From an uncultured Bacillota bacterium (GTDB lineage: Bacteria > Bacillota > Dehalobacteriia > UBA7702), in the NCBI GenBank assembly GCA_934702375.1, contig CAKUYE010000010.1:1-64000 (forward strand): DNA of 64,000 bases, given 5' to 3'. Each line of letters opens with the position of its first letter. Position 1 is the stretch's first letter. This document shows, piece by piece, positions 7,675 to 16,390 of the stretch. The notes under the pieces were generated by a model, which was not told the origin of the DNA, did no database searches, and saw nothing but the letters and a program-made list of their open reading frames with translations. The translations under genes and the position numbers were made by a program.

Positions 7675-8160
7675 ATGAGGAAACTTAAGTTGTGGAAATG
7701 TAATGATTGGAGTCAATATGTAGATCCATCCGGTCGCAATGGTCTGCATTTGAGATTTGATGCCGGGGTTGACCCGGAGGTGCATCGCGCCTGCTTGGAA
7801 TTTGCAGCTTGGCTGAGACGTTATTTTGTTTTTCCTTTGCGGATCTATATTTGGCTGAAAAATAAAGACGCTTTGGTTTTGCCAAAGGGAAAACGTATCT
7901 CATCGATTTTTATAGAATCTCCCCACCGTATGAACGATCCCTGTATTCGCATTGCTGTTGGCAACTACGATGCCCTTGTGCAGGAACACGGCAAAGATGG
8001 AGCCTTGGCGGTGATCATGACAATGATGACTTTTGAATTGAGCCACTATTTTCAATGGTTGAAGGGGCTTGACTTAACGCGCTCAAGAAAGGCGATCCAG
8101 GCACGTTACTACACCAATGAAATTATGGATAGCTATCTGGAGGAGAGGGAGCATCTGTAA
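7675..8160 (+). CDS. zincin-like hypothetical protein with incomplete HExxH
   Basis: 161 residues starting at ATG 7675, which has GAGGT 8 nt upstream; an earlier ATG at 7660 has no ribosome site. The motif FELSHYFQWL near residues 126-135 resembles the HELTHYFQW motif of zinc metallopeptidase-like proteins, but the first His is Phe, so catalysis by the usual mechanism is doubtful. The protein ends EEREHL. Single gene with its own terminator, between the Rhs-like region and a convergent gene set. Family assignment is tentative. Confidence 0.65.
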   Translation: MRKLKLWKCNDWSQYVDPSGRNGLHLRFDAGVDPEVHRACLEFAAWLRRYFVFPLRIYIWLKNKDALVLPKGKRISSIFIESPHRMNDPCIRIAVGNYDALVQEHGKDGALAVIMTMMTFELSHYFQWLKGLDLTRSRKAIQARYYTNEIMDSYLEEREHL

Positions 8161-8177
8161 TTTACCATAGATAAGGC

Positions 8178-8203
8178 AAAAACCCGGCGTTTGCCGGGTT
8201 TTT
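8178..8203. terminator. bidirectional terminator
   Basis: AAAACCCGGC/GCCGGGTTTTT hairpin with A- and T-runs on both sides, between convergent genes ending at 8160 and 8220. Confidence 0.8.
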
Positions 8204-8219
8204 CTTTTGTAAAAGGACT

Positions 8220-8609
8220 TTATACCGTTGTTACACAGCCGCCGGTTGTGCCGCAGCCGCATCCGCCGCCACAGCCAAGGCAGGGGGCAACGGGGCCGCA
8301 GCCACAGCCGCCGCCAAAGCCGCAGCCAAGGAAGGCATAGAGGATCGAAGCAAGGTACTGCAAAGTGTATACATTGTAAATGGAACTCAATACACAACTA
8401 TAGTCGCAGCAGCCAAAGCATCCGGAGCAACCGCATCCGCCGCCGCCAAATCCTCCGCAACCGCAGCCTCCACCGCAGCCACAGCCTCCACTGCAACCGC
8501 CGCATCCGCCACAGCCGCAGCCACCTCCGCAGCCGCAGCCACCGCCGCAACCGCCGCATCCGCCGCAACCGCAATCCGAGGAGTAATTTCCGCTGTTCTT
8601 TCTGCTCAT
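8220..8609 (-). CDS. Cys/Gly-rich repeat protein
   Basis: 129 residues with about 28 Cys, mostly Gly-flanked. Two low-complexity blocks (about 12-68 and 93-124) are built of CGCGG, GGC and GCG units. They are separated by a hydrophobic stretch (SCVLSSIYNVYTLQYLASILYAFLG). AAAGGAGG lies 6 nt before the ATG, a strong ribosome site that supports a real gene over the Arg-rich frame on the other strand. No signal peptide is obvious. Roles to consider are a disulfide-rich or metal-binding surface or spore-type protein, or a peptide substrate; microcin B17-like precursors have similar composition. No modification enzymes sit beside it, so none is assigned. Confidence 0.7.
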   Translation of the reverse strand: MSRKNSGNYSSDCGCGGCGGCGGGCGCGGGCGCGGCGGCSGGCGCGGGCGCGGFGGGGCGCSGCFGCCDYSCVLSSIYNVYTLQYLASILYAFLGCGFGGGCGCGPVAPCLGCGGGCGCGTTGGCVTTV

Positions 8610-8696
8610 TTGGGGCCTCCTTTGATAATTTTCATACTGTAAGATATGAGGAAAACCCCGATTTTGTGACAGATTTCGGAAAAAAGTAAAAAGAAA

Positions 8697-9275
8697 TCAG
8701 TGGAAAATCAGTAAAGAAAGGCAAAAGCCGATAATGCAGCAGATTGTCCCAAGGAGTAATTCCTTGGGTGTATGGCGTTTTGCCGCCAATGAAGACCAGA
8801 AGATAAGAAGATACAGCGCCAAACCGCCGAAAACCGCCGGCCAGCCCAGAAAATAGGCAGAGATGAGGATCGGGCCGGTAATGCCGCAGGCGTGGCCGCT
8901 TGCTCTGCGTTTTAATACCTTGTTGCAAAACAGCAGCAACAGAAAGGTGAAAATATAGGTCAAGGCGATCAGTCGGTAAGCTGTGCTGATCTCTGCAAAA
9001 ACTGCATAAATCGCCAGCAGGGCATAGCCCAGGGCCGTCATGTTAAATGCCATGTTGCGCTGACCTTCCCGGCCTTTCTCTTTGTAGTTTGGCAATACCG
9101 CTGCAAGGGGATAAGCTAATGTCGGCAATAGCACCAGAGAGGTTGATGCCACCATGAAATCGGTGGTGGATTGGTATACCGTTTCCTTTGCGAAAAAAAG
9201 GAGTACCAATGCTGCAAGAGCCATTACTGGCGGTATTGTGATTGTGCGGATCGCCTTTGCGATAATTTGTTTCAT
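8697..9275 (-). CDS. PAP2-like membrane protein
   Basis: 192 residues from ATG 9275 with GGGTG just upstream. About six hydrophobic segments cover most of its length. RASGHACG near residues 125-132 resembles the PSGHA signature of membrane PAP2 phosphatases, and SLAAKRHTPKELLLG near 163-177 resembles the third PAP2 motif (SR...H...D), with Lys or Leu replacing parts of it. This suggests a divergent lipid phosphate phosphatase-fold protein. Activity is uncertain because consensus residues are missing. It is 87 nt upstream of the Cys/Gly-rich gene on the same strand. Confidence 0.6.
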   Translation of the reverse strand: MKQIIAKAIRTITIPPVMALAALVLLFFAKETVYQSTTDFMVASTSLVLLPTLAYPLAAVLPNYKEKGREGQRNMAFNMTALGYALLAIYAVFAEISTAYRLIALTYIFTFLLLLFCNKVLKRRASGHACGITGPILISAYFLGWPAVFGGLALYLLIFWSSLAAKRHTPKELLLGTICCIIGFCLSLLIFH

Positions 9276-9379
9276 AGAAATCACCCGGGAACAGAATTAT
9301 TTGGTAAGTATCTTTTCCACTTCTATTCTAAGGGATTTTGTTTTCCTTTTGCAAGAGTAATCGTTTCTTTGAAAAACGA

Positions 9380-9937
9380 TTATTTCAATTTGATAGCTTC
9401 GATTCGCCCTTGTACCTCTTTTTTTGCCGCACGGTTTGATTCTGCGCGGTCCCCGCAGGCGGTGCTGTTGCATAATTCTTCCCATTCCTTGCGGATCTCT
9501 TTTAGGGCATTGAGACTGTTTTTTAATCCCATGTAGCTTTTTGCAAATTGGTCGGCGGCAAGGTCTGTCTCGCTGGGCTTGCCGGCTTTCCTTAATGCCT
9601 GCTCTTCCTCATCGGGTTCCGTTTCATTGATAAGATCCTGATGGTGGATATGCCCCAGCTCGTGATAAAGCTTGAAAAAAGCAGTGGCATCTTTCTTTTG
9701 TAGTTTCCGCAGAAAATCCGCAGTGATAATCAGCTTGTACTGGGGAATTTCCAATGGCTTTAAAGGCAAAAGAGAAAGGCAGATATCTCGTCTTTCGTAT
9801 TTTGCTACCAGAGCATCGTTTACGATGATCTCGCATTTAAACTGCTTTTCCGCCGGAGCAATTTCTCCGACAATGGCATTTTGCGGTACGGTAAGTTCTC
9901 TTGTGAAGGCGATTTGATAGGGTTGTGTGGTAGCCAT
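9380..9937 (-). CDS. putative zinc metallopeptidase-like protein
   Basis: 185 residues with no signal peptide. The zincin motif HELGHIHH lies at about residues 91-98, followed by ETDLAADQFA at about 122-131. The latter fits the downstream Glu/Asp ligand region with AD. GAGGATGG precedes the ATG. The rest matches no family I recognise. The tail is Lys/Glu-rich. Probably a cytoplasmic peptidase of the IrrE/ImmA or phage type; substrate unknown. Confidence 0.7.
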   Translation of the reverse strand: MATTQPYQIAFTRELTVPQNAIVGEIAPAEKQFKCEIIVNDALVAKYERRDICLSLLPLKPLEIPQYKLIITADFLRKLQKKDATAFFKLYHELGHIHHQDLINETEPDEEEQALRKAGKPSETDLAADQFAKSYMGLKNSLNALKEIRKEWEELCNSTACGDRAESNRAAKKEVQGRIEAIKLK

Positions 9938-9973
9938 AGTTCCATCCTCGTTTCGTAATGATTGGTTTTCATT

Positions 9974-10822
9974 TTACCAGTCGATATCTTCGGTGTCAAA
10001 GCCCCAGCAACGGATCACTTCAAATTTTCCGCTTTGAAGCAGAGCATGAGGCGTAATGGGAAAGTTCCTGCTTGATACATCAATGCCGAAGGGCCGGTAT
10101 GCTGCCCATACGAGATAGGCGCATTGGGTCTCGCCGGTGTCAATTCCTTTTCCAATGGCACCGGCAAGAAGGTTATAGGTATCGTTGCTTAATTTTTCCT
10201 CTGCATATTTGGCAACGGCTTTGCCCAGCTCCTCTCGGTTCATGCCGGTTTCCGCTGCGGCTTCCTTTGTGATGCGCAGCTGTATGCCGCTGGGATAACT
10301 GCCCCAGTTTTCCGCTGCGGTTTCTTCGGTAGGGTTGCCGATGGCCGTGGCTTCCAGCAGTGTATCGGTATCCAGACAGAGCGCCGAGTGTCCGTGGCGG
10401 TAGAACAGCGTATGGGTGCTTTTGGTCAAAACCACATCCCCGGGCTGCAGGCCGTATAGCGGGTAAAAGTCGCTTTTTCGGGTCAGTCCTTCCGCCATGG
10501 AAAAACCGGAAAGGATGCGGCAGTCGTAGGGCGGCGCGGAAAAGAATCGTTCCTGCTCCCGGAGGATTTGTTGATTGCCGTTTTTTTCGGTGCGCAGTGT
10601 ATCGACGATCTCCCGCCCCAAACCGGTTTGCTGCCAAATTTGCCGATAATCGGCTGCTGTCCATATATCCTTTTCCAAGATGGCGGAAATATCCTGTTGC
10701 GCTGCGGAAGGCCGGCTTTGGGCATTTCTCTCCGTCAGCGCTGTTGCTGCAACCAAAGCAAAGATCAGCAGTAAAAGCGCCGGCAGGGCAACGCGTATGA
10801 TTCGTTTGATTTTGTAATGCAT
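9974..10822 (-). CDS. YiiX-like permuted NlpC/P60 (papain-fold) protein
   Basis: 282 residues. The N-terminal hydrophobic segment (8-28) is a signal anchor. The core shows GDVVLTKSTHTLFYRHGHSAL (His region) with LEATAIG following, and later TQCAYLVWAAY, where Cys would be the nucleophile in the circularly permuted papain fold (YiiX/YaeF group). Such proteins hydrolyse peptide or lipid-linked bonds at the envelope; the substrate here is unknown. A TATAAT (10829-10834) lies 7 nt upstream of the ATG, so the transcript may be leaderless. Confidence 0.7.
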   Translation of the reverse strand: MHYKIKRIIRVALPALLLLIFALVAATALTERNAQSRPSAAQQDISAILEKDIWTAADYRQIWQQTGLGREIVDTLRTEKNGNQQILREQERFFSAPPYDCRILSGFSMAEGLTRKSDFYPLYGLQPGDVVLTKSTHTLFYRHGHSALCLDTDTLLEATAIGNPTEETAAENWGSYPSGIQLRITKEAAAETGMNREELGKAVAKYAEEKLSNDTYNLLAGAIGKGIDTGETQCAYLVWAAYRPFGIDVSSRNFPITPHALLQSGKFEVIRCWGFDTEDIDW

Positions 10823-10857
10823 ATCCCTATTATACCATAAAAAGGAAGCTTCTAACC

Positions 10858-10893
10858 AAAAAGATCACTTCGGTAAGAATGAAGTGATCTTTT
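10858..10893 (-). terminator. terminator for the scfA-scfB-decarboxylase unit
   Basis: AAAGATCACTTC/GAAGTGATCTTTT hairpin just downstream of the decarboxylase stop, read on the minus strand. Confidence 0.75.
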
Positions 10894-10900
10894 GCCGTTA

Positions 10901-12292
10901 TTATTTGATGACCTTGATTTGACCGTTTTTTATACCGTGAATCGTGAAGCCTTTTTCTTCACATTTCTTGATGGCAAGAAGCTCTTCTTCGCGGATATAT
11001 TCGCCGGCAGCAATGAGGGGGCTGCCGGGAGGGTAAAGATAAATGGTTTCCGCAGCGATTCTATTTTGCGCTTCTTTGAAAGGCAGCGTTTCCTTTTCGG
11101 CGTAAAGGGCTTCCCCGGGGAGCATGGCTTTTTCTCCGTGGTGGGGCCATAGGACCGGAAAGGGGGCTTTGCCTTTTAAGGGCAAGTCCTGCCGGAGATG
11201 GGTCACCGCACTTTGAAAACGGAAAAAGTTTTCGCTGCCGTCAAAAGGAGAGGTCATGGCAACGATATATCCCGGTGCTGCCATTTCAATCTCAACATGG
11301 TGCTGGCGCAGCAATGCCCCTTGAATCTCACCACCATGGTAGCCGTGGAATCCAATGACGATCTTCCCCGGGTCGTAGTCGAAAATAGCATCATCTGCAT
11401 TTTTGCTTAGAAGGAAGCTTTCTCCCAGGGCGGAAAGTGCTTTGCGCAAGGCAGTTAGATGATCCCAATAATCTGCCATAAGCTTTTTGCCCTGTTCCGT
11501 CATGGTCTTAATGCACTCGATGGCGGAGGCCATGAGCAGGTAGGAAGGACTGGAGCTTTCATAGCTTTGCAGTGCAAACTTTAAGCGGTCTTCCGGAATA
11601 AGAGTCCCCTGCAAATGCAGGATCGCCGTTTGGGTAAGGGCCGGCAGTGTTTTGTGGAGACTTTCTACCACGATATCTGCGCCGCAGCTTAGTGCATCGG
11701 CGGGAAAATCTGCGCTGAAGTGAAAGTGAGCGCCGTGAGCTTCATCAATGAGAAGGGGAACTCCCTTGCGGTGGCAGATTTCAGCGATGGTTCGTACGTC
11801 GCTGACGATCCCTTCGTAGGTGGGGGATACCAGCAGTACCGCAGTGATCTCCGGGTGAGCGGCAAAGGCTTCTTTTACGGCATCCGGAGGGATGCTCCCG
11901 TATACGTGGAGATCGGAAACAATGGGAGGCTCCAGCCAAATCGGCTCCAATTGTAAAAGGGTAACGGCATTTAAGGCGGATTTGTGGCAATTTCGCGATA
12001 GCAGGATCTTATCGCCCGGTTTTGTTGCCGCTGTGATCGCACTTAATATGCCGCAGGTGGAGCCATTGACAAGGAGGTAGGAAGCTTTGCAGTGATAAAG
12101 GGATGCGGCCTCTTCCATGGCTTCTTTTAGCAGGCCCTCGGGATGGTGCAGGTCATCAAAGCCGGTGACTTCGGTGATATCGTATTGGGTGATGCCGCCG
12201 AGATATCCTTTTTTACGTTTGTGCCCCGGCATATGCATGGGCAGAGCAGAAGAAACGCCGTAGTGTGCCAAACGCTCCCATAGAGATTTCAT
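10901..12292 (-). CDS. Orn/Lys/Arg decarboxylase family PLP enzyme
   Basis: 463 residues, the short form of fold-type I basic amino-acid decarboxylases (YaaO/SpeA-like). Visible motifs are MHMPGHKR at the N-terminus, DEAHGAHFHF near residue 182, and SLHKTLPALTQTA, whose Lys is the expected Schiff-base residue. The C-terminal domain includes LYPPGSPLI. Products would be cadaverine, putrescine or agmatine; substrate cannot be told from sequence. Its ATG overlaps the last 4 nt of scfB, so it is translated in one operon with the SCIFF maturase. AGGAG is 11 nt upstream, within scfB. Confidence 0.85.
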   Translation of the reverse strand: MKSLWERLAHYGVSSALPMHMPGHKRKKGYLGGITQYDITEVTGFDDLHHPEGLLKEAMEEAASLYHCKASYLLVNGSTCGILSAITAATKPGDKILLSRNCHKSALNAVTLLQLEPIWLEPPIVSDLHVYGSIPPDAVKEAFAAHPEITAVLLVSPTYEGIVSDVRTIAEICHRKGVPLLIDEAHGAHFHFSADFPADALSCGADIVVESLHKTLPALTQTAILHLQGTLIPEDRLKFALQSYESSSPSYLLMASAIECIKTMTEQGKKLMADYWDHLTALRKALSALGESFLLSKNADDAIFDYDPGKIVIGFHGYHGGEIQGALLRQHHVEIEMAAPGYIVAMTSPFDGSENFFRFQSAVTHLRQDLPLKGKAPFPVLWPHHGEKAMLPGEALYAEKETLPFKEAQNRIAAETIYLYPPGSPLIAAGEYIREEELLAIKKCEEKGFTIHGIKNGQIKVIK

Positions 12293-13683
12293 GCTTCGGT
12301 GTTCTCCTGTTTTTGTCGTTGATCCCGAGCTTCGCTGACTTTCAGCATAATGGCGTTTTCAATGCGGCGGCGGTGCAGCTGACAGCCGTAGTCGTAAACT
12401 CCGGTGAGCTTGCCCGTGGTGTGATAGGCATTGGCAACACATCCGCCGGAGCAGAAAAAGCGGGCAAAGCAATCATCACATTCACGATGGGCATAAACGC
12501 TGCATCCGCGGAATTCTTCCCGAAGCTCTTGATTCTTTACGCCGTTGAAAACGTCGCCGAGGCAAAAACGTTCGTCCCCGACAAACTGGTGGCAGGGGTA
12601 AAGTTCCCCGGAAGGGGTTACTGCCATATACTCGGTACCGACGCCGCAGCCGGAAACACGTTTCACGATACAGGGGCCGCCGGCGAGGTCAATCATATAG
12701 TGATAGAAAGTGAAGGGGCGCCCTTCCTTGCGGCGTCGGTCCATTTCCTTGCCGAGGATATCGTATTGCTCCAATAAGATGGGCAGATCCTCTTCCCGAA
12801 GAGCATAGGGATCCTTTGGCGCCGCCACCACCGGCTCCATGGAAAGCTCTGAAAAGCCTTCATCGGCCATGTGGAGGATGTCCTTGACGAAGTCGGTGTT
12901 GTAGCGGCTATAGGTGCCCCGCATATAGTAGCCTTTGCCTTTTCTGGCGGCCACCAGCTTTTTGAATTTCGGCAGGATCAAATCGTAGCTGCCTTTGCCG
13001 TTGATGGTTTTGCGGAAGCGATCGTTGACCTCTTTGCGGCCATCCAGACTCAGCACCACATTACTCATTTCGCGGTTGCAGAAATCAATGACATCATCGT
13101 CAATGAGCACGCCATTGGTGGTGAGAGTAAAACGGAAGTTTTTGTTGTGCTCCTTTTCAATGGAGCGGGCATAAGCCGTAATCTCCTTTACGACCTCAAA
13201 GTTTACAAGAGGCTCTCCGCCGAAAAAGTCCACTTCCAGATTGTGGCGGCTGCCGGAATGTTCAATGAGGAAATCCAAGGCCCGTTTCCCTGTTTCAAAG
13301 GACATCAGTGCCTGCTCTCCCTGATATTTTCCCTGACCGGCAAAGCAATAGGTGCAGGCCAGATTGCAGCTGTGGGCCACGTGGAGACAGAGGGCTTTGA
13401 TCACCATGGGCTTTTTTGCGATTTTGTCGGCAACGCCTTGAAAGCGGTCTTCGCTGAAAAGCATCCCCTGTTTTTTCAGGGTTTCAATGTCATCAAAGAC
13501 TTCTTCCACATCGGCGGCGGTAACATCGTTATATTTGGATGTGATCTTGGCGATAATTTCTTCCCGGGGGGTATTTTCATACATCCCGATGATATCGTAG
13601 GCGACTTCATCTACATCGTGCACCGAACCGGAGTTGCCGTCCAGTACGATATAGAAGCCGTTGTTTTGAAATAAATGTACCAT
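12289..13683 (-). CDS. scfB: SCIFF peptide radical SAM maturase
   Basis: 464 residues from ATG 13683, which has AAAGGA upstream; the frame stays open 15 codons further without a better site. The N-terminal region is a peptide-recognition (RRE-like) domain. The radical SAM motif CNLACTYCF binds the SAM cluster, and FFGGEPL follows. The C-terminal SPASM/twitch region has CGVGTEYMAVTPSGELYPC and then CDDCFARFFCSGGC, whose Cys bind auxiliary 4Fe-4S clusters. The enzyme forms thioether cross-links in the adjacent six-cysteine peptide. It lies 77 nt downstream of scfA on the same strand. Confidence 0.93.
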   Translation of the reverse strand: MVHLFQNNGFYIVLDGNSGSVHDVDEVAYDIIGMYENTPREEIIAKITSKYNDVTAADVEEVFDDIETLKKQGMLFSEDRFQGVADKIAKKPMVIKALCLHVAHSCNLACTYCFAGQGKYQGEQALMSFETGKRALDFLIEHSGSRHNLEVDFFGGEPLVNFEVVKEITAYARSIEKEHNKNFRFTLTTNGVLIDDDVIDFCNREMSNVVLSLDGRKEVNDRFRKTINGKGSYDLILPKFKKLVAARKGKGYYMRGTYSRYNTDFVKDILHMADEGFSELSMEPVVAAPKDPYALREEDLPILLEQYDILGKEMDRRRKEGRPFTFYHYMIDLAGGPCIVKRVSGCGVGTEYMAVTPSGELYPCHQFVGDERFCLGDVFNGVKNQELREEFRGCSVYAHRECDDCFARFFCSGGCVANAYHTTGKLTGVYDYGCQLHRRRIENAIMLKVSEARDQRQKQENTEA

Positions 13684-13760
13684 TTGCGGTGTTCCTTTTT
13701 CTAAAGACAGATATAAAAATCGCCGCATCCCATTGGCGATGCGGCGATTTCAGTTTCGGA

Positions 13761-13913
13761 TTATTCGCAGTCCTTGCACTGTTCGCACTGCTGATTGGCG
13801 ATACCGCAGGAGGTTTTGCATGCGGATTGGCAGGAGGTCTGACATTCACCGCAGCCGCCTTCCGTAGCGGATACCGTAAGGTTTCTCGTTTCCAAAGTAG
13901 AAATTCTCTTCAT
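13761..13913 (-). CDS. scfA: SCIFF ranthipeptide precursor
   Basis: 50 codons, too short for many gene callers. It reads MKRISTLETRNLTV, then CGECQTSCQSACKTSCG, and ends with three further Cys (QQCEQCKDCE). The core CxxCQTSCQSACKTSC is the hallmark of Six-Cysteines-in-Forty-Five peptides found widely in Clostridia. This copy has eight Cys because of the CEQCKDC tail. GAAAGAAGG precedes the ATG. The mature product is a thioether-linked peptide made by ScfB; in some clostridia it has been linked to quorum sensing. Confidence 0.93.
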   Translation of the reverse strand: MKRISTLETRNLTVSATEGGCGECQTSCQSACKTSCGIANQQCEQCKDCE

Positions 13914-14190
13914 TTTTTGCACCTTCTTTCCTGTGGCTTTATACCATACTATTATATATCCCCCACAAGGGTATTGTCAAGGAAAGAAGTGTAATTTGCA
14001 AAAGCCTTCTTTTTCTTGATATGGCCCCTGGGGCTGTTTTGAAAATTTTCGCTTTTTGTGACAAAAACCTCCATTGCTCCGTTTCTTCGATTGCGATATA
14101 ATATAAGTATAGAAAGAGTAATTTGGTGATGCTTCTCCGTTTTTTACCGGAGAAGAAATCGCGGTATTTTATGTTATGGAGGTAGTTTTC

Positions 14191-14469
14191 ATGGAAGTTG
14201 TTGTTTTCGGAGATATCAGCCCGGAAGAAAAAGAAGCCTATATTCGTCGTGCCGAAGAAAATCATCCTGATCGGGTTATTGAAAAAATGGAGATCCGAGC
14301 CGATGGTGATTATGTGGATCTTGCCTATCATTTTGCGGAACCTGCCGCACCTTTCCAGCGGATTCGCCGCATTACCGGTTACCTTGTCGGCGATATGTCC
14401 CATTGGAACAATGCCAAACGCGCTGAAGAAAAGGACCGTGTAAAACATGGCTGCAGTTGCGGCTGCTAA
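14191..14469 (+). CDS. small NrdD-tail-like protein with Cys-rich end
   Basis: 92 residues. The ATG at 14191 has GGAGGT 8 nt upstream; the ATG at 14176 overlaps that site and is rejected. It begins VFGDISPEEKEAYI, and RIRRITGYLVGDMSHWNNAKRAEEKDRVKH resembles the C-terminal segment of anaerobic ribonucleotide reductases (RITGYL...WN..K..E..DR). There is no catalytic core or glycyl-radical loop. The end GCSCGC may bind metal. Stand-alone proteins of this kind are often annotated as NrdD fragments; the true role is not known to me. Confidence 0.75.
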   Translation: MEVVVFGDISPEEKEAYIRRAEENHPDRVIEKMEIRADGDYVDLAYHFAEPAAPFQRIRRITGYLVGDMSHWNNAKRAEEKDRVKHGCSCGC

Positions 14470-14484
14470 GTTTTGGCTGAAAAT

Positions 14485-14525
14485 AAGCGGCCTGCGTTGT
14501 TTTGAAAACGCAGGCCGCTTTTTTG
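14485..14525 (+). terminator. rho-independent terminator
   Basis: AAGCGGCCTGCGTT/AACGCAGGCCGCTT stem followed by a T-run. It ends the 14191 gene. Confidence 0.85.
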
Positions 14526-14608
14526 TGTGCATAAAGGGAACGGATCTCGCAAGAGTTATGGAGTGCTTTCGTATACATTTTTTAGCGGCTTAATTGAAAT
14601 AAAAAGCG

Positions 14609-15763
14609 TTAATTTTGGGGCAGGTATTGTTTCCATAGCTCTGTGGGAGGCGGTCCCGTCAGCTCGTCCAAGCGGTCGATCAATTCGTTGATGCCGGTAC
14701 CTTGTTTGGCGGAAATGAATAGGTTGTCCTGTTCATAGCTGAGAAATTCTTTTTGCTCTGCATCGAGGCGATCGGATTTATTGAAAACTCTCAAACGGGG
14801 CGTTTTTGCCTGGGCCAGCCGGTCGATGAGCTTTTCGGTGATGGCCGCCTCTTCCTGCCATTGAGAGTGTGACGGGTCGATGACGTGAAGGATGATATCA
14901 GCATAGCTTAGTTCTTCCAATGTAGATTGAAAGGCTTCCACCAGATGATGGGGCAAGCGGCGAATAAAGCCTACAGTATCGGAAAATAGCAGCGTCTTGC
15001 CGTTGTCCAGCCGCAAACGACGGGTGGTGGTGTCCAGTGTATCGAAAAGACGGTCGTTGGCAGGGATATCCGCATGGGTAATGCGGTTCATTAAGGTTGA
15101 TTTTCCTGCGTTGGTATAGCCTACCAATGCAATGAGGGGGATGCCGTTCTTTTGTCTGCGGCTGCGTTGGGTAGCGCGGTTTTTCCGAACCTGCTGCAGT
15201 TCCCGTTCCAGCTTTTCAATGCGATGGTTGATATAGCGCCGGTCGCTTTCCAGCTGTGTTTCCCCGGTTCCTCGGGTGCCGATAGGGGATCTGCCGCCGC
15301 TGGCGGTTTCCCGGTCCAGGTGTGTCCACATCCCGGTAAGCCGAGGCAGAAGATATTTATACTGGGCCAGCTCTACCTGAAGGCGTCCTTCTCTCGTTTG
15401 GGCGCGTTGGGCGAAAATATCCAGAATCAATGCGCTGCGGTCAATGACCCGTACCCCCAGGTCTGTACTGAGTGCTCGGATTTGGGAAGGGGTAAGTTCG
15501 TTGTCGAACACGGCAAGGGTACCGTTTTCCATGGCAATCATCATGCGCATTTCATCCACTTTCCCTGCCCCCAGCAGGGTGCGGGGATTTGGTTTTTGCC
15601 TTTGCTGAAAGATGCGTCCGCAGCAGATGCCGCCGGCGGTGGCAAGGAGGCTTTCCAGTTCATTGAGGGATTCTTCGTCGGAGCACTGTTCTTTTGGCAT
15701 AATGGTTGCGGAAAATCCGGCGATAACGGCCCGTTCGTTGGCTTTTGTTTTTTCGTTTTGCAT
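14609..15763 (-). CDS. hflX: ribosome-associated GTPase HflX
   Basis: 384 residues, usual length for the family. The N-terminal HflX domain includes PRTLLGAGKVDE (about 60-71) and DRSALILDIFAQRA (about 108-121). A helical linker, SGGRSPIGTRGTGETQLE, leads into a GTPase domain with G1 GYTNAGKST, G3 DTVGF and G4 NKSD. It binds 50S subunits and rescues or splits stalled ribosomes. The ATG has GAGGT 6 nt upstream. Monocistronic by position. Confidence 0.93.
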   Translation of the reverse strand: MQNEKTKANERAVIAGFSATIMPKEQCSDEESLNELESLLATAGGICCGRIFQQRQKPNPRTLLGAGKVDEMRMMIAMENGTLAVFDNELTPSQIRALSTDLGVRVIDRSALILDIFAQRAQTREGRLQVELAQYKYLLPRLTGMWTHLDRETASGGRSPIGTRGTGETQLESDRRYINHRIEKLERELQQVRKNRATQRSRRQKNGIPLIALVGYTNAGKSTLMNRITHADIPANDRLFDTLDTTTRRLRLDNGKTLLFSDTVGFIRRLPHHLVEAFQSTLEELSYADIILHVIDPSHSQWQEEAAITEKLIDRLAQAKTPRLRVFNKSDRLDAEQKEFLSYEQDNLFISAKQGTGINELIDRLDELTGPPPTELWKQYLPQN

Positions 15764-15891
15764 AAAGCTACCTCGTATTTACAGATTCCGTATTTTTTGT
15801 TGGAAAAAGAACGGAAAATTGAGAAGAAAGTGCTATAAGAAAGTACTATAATAGAAACATCAAAAGAGATATGGAAAGGAAGGTAATGACA

Positions 15892-16386
15892 ATGAAATTT
15901 TCTGTGATCCACAGGATCTCTCTCAAAATCGCATGTATGACCTGTGTCGGTATCCTTACCGGTATCGGCGGTTTGGGGTTGTTGGCGCATCTTACAAGTA
16001 TGCATTGGATTATTGCACCCTTTGGCTCTAGTGCGGTGTTGATTTATTATGCCACCAGCTCTCCTTTGGCGCAGCCGCGAAATCTTATCGGCAGTCATCT
16101 CATCGCTGCGGCGGTTGCCATTTCCTGTGTCCATGTCATGGGCAGTACCTGGTACTGTATGGCACTGGCTGTGATGATCACGACTTTGCTTTTGGCTATG
16201 ACCGATACCGTTCATCCACCGGCAGGGGCAACGGCATTGTTTATCGTGTTGGAGGGTATTACCGATTACCGCTTCCTTTTGATGCCGGTGCTGACCGGTG
16301 TGCTGATCTTATTTCTTACCGCCTGGCTGTCTTCAAAGATTTTTCCCGGGTTGCGCCCCTATCCTCATCGGCCGCCGAAAGAATAA
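15892..16386 (+). CDS. HPP family integral membrane protein
   Basis: 164 residues with four hydrophobic segments. DTVHPPAGATALF near residues 103-115 contains the HPP motif that names the family; PFGSSAVLIY and the Q-P-R-N loop are also typical. ATG 15892 is chosen because AGGAAGG sits 8 nt before it; starts at 15871 and 15886 have worse spacing. Some family members are nitrite transporters in plastids and cyanobacteria; the substrate here is open. Confidence 0.85.
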   Translation: MKFSVIHRISLKIACMTCVGILTGIGGLGLLAHLTSMHWIIAPFGSSAVLIYYATSSPLAQPRNLIGSHLIAAAVAISCVHVMGSTWYCMALAVMITTLLLAMTDTVHPPAGATALFIVLEGITDYRFLLMPVLTGVLILFLTAWLSSKIFPGLRPYPHRPPKE

Positions 16387-16390
16387 CGAA

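Noticed and set aside
8228..8689. Arg/Ser/His-rich frame on the plus strand
   Set aside because: It is the mirror of the Cys/Gly gene; the minus strand has AAAGGAGG at the right distance and the plus frame has no ribosome site.
12289..13728. Longer scfB starting at 13728
   Set aside because: The extra 15 codons have no ribosome site, while ATG 13683 has AAAGGA at suitable distance and matches the family start.
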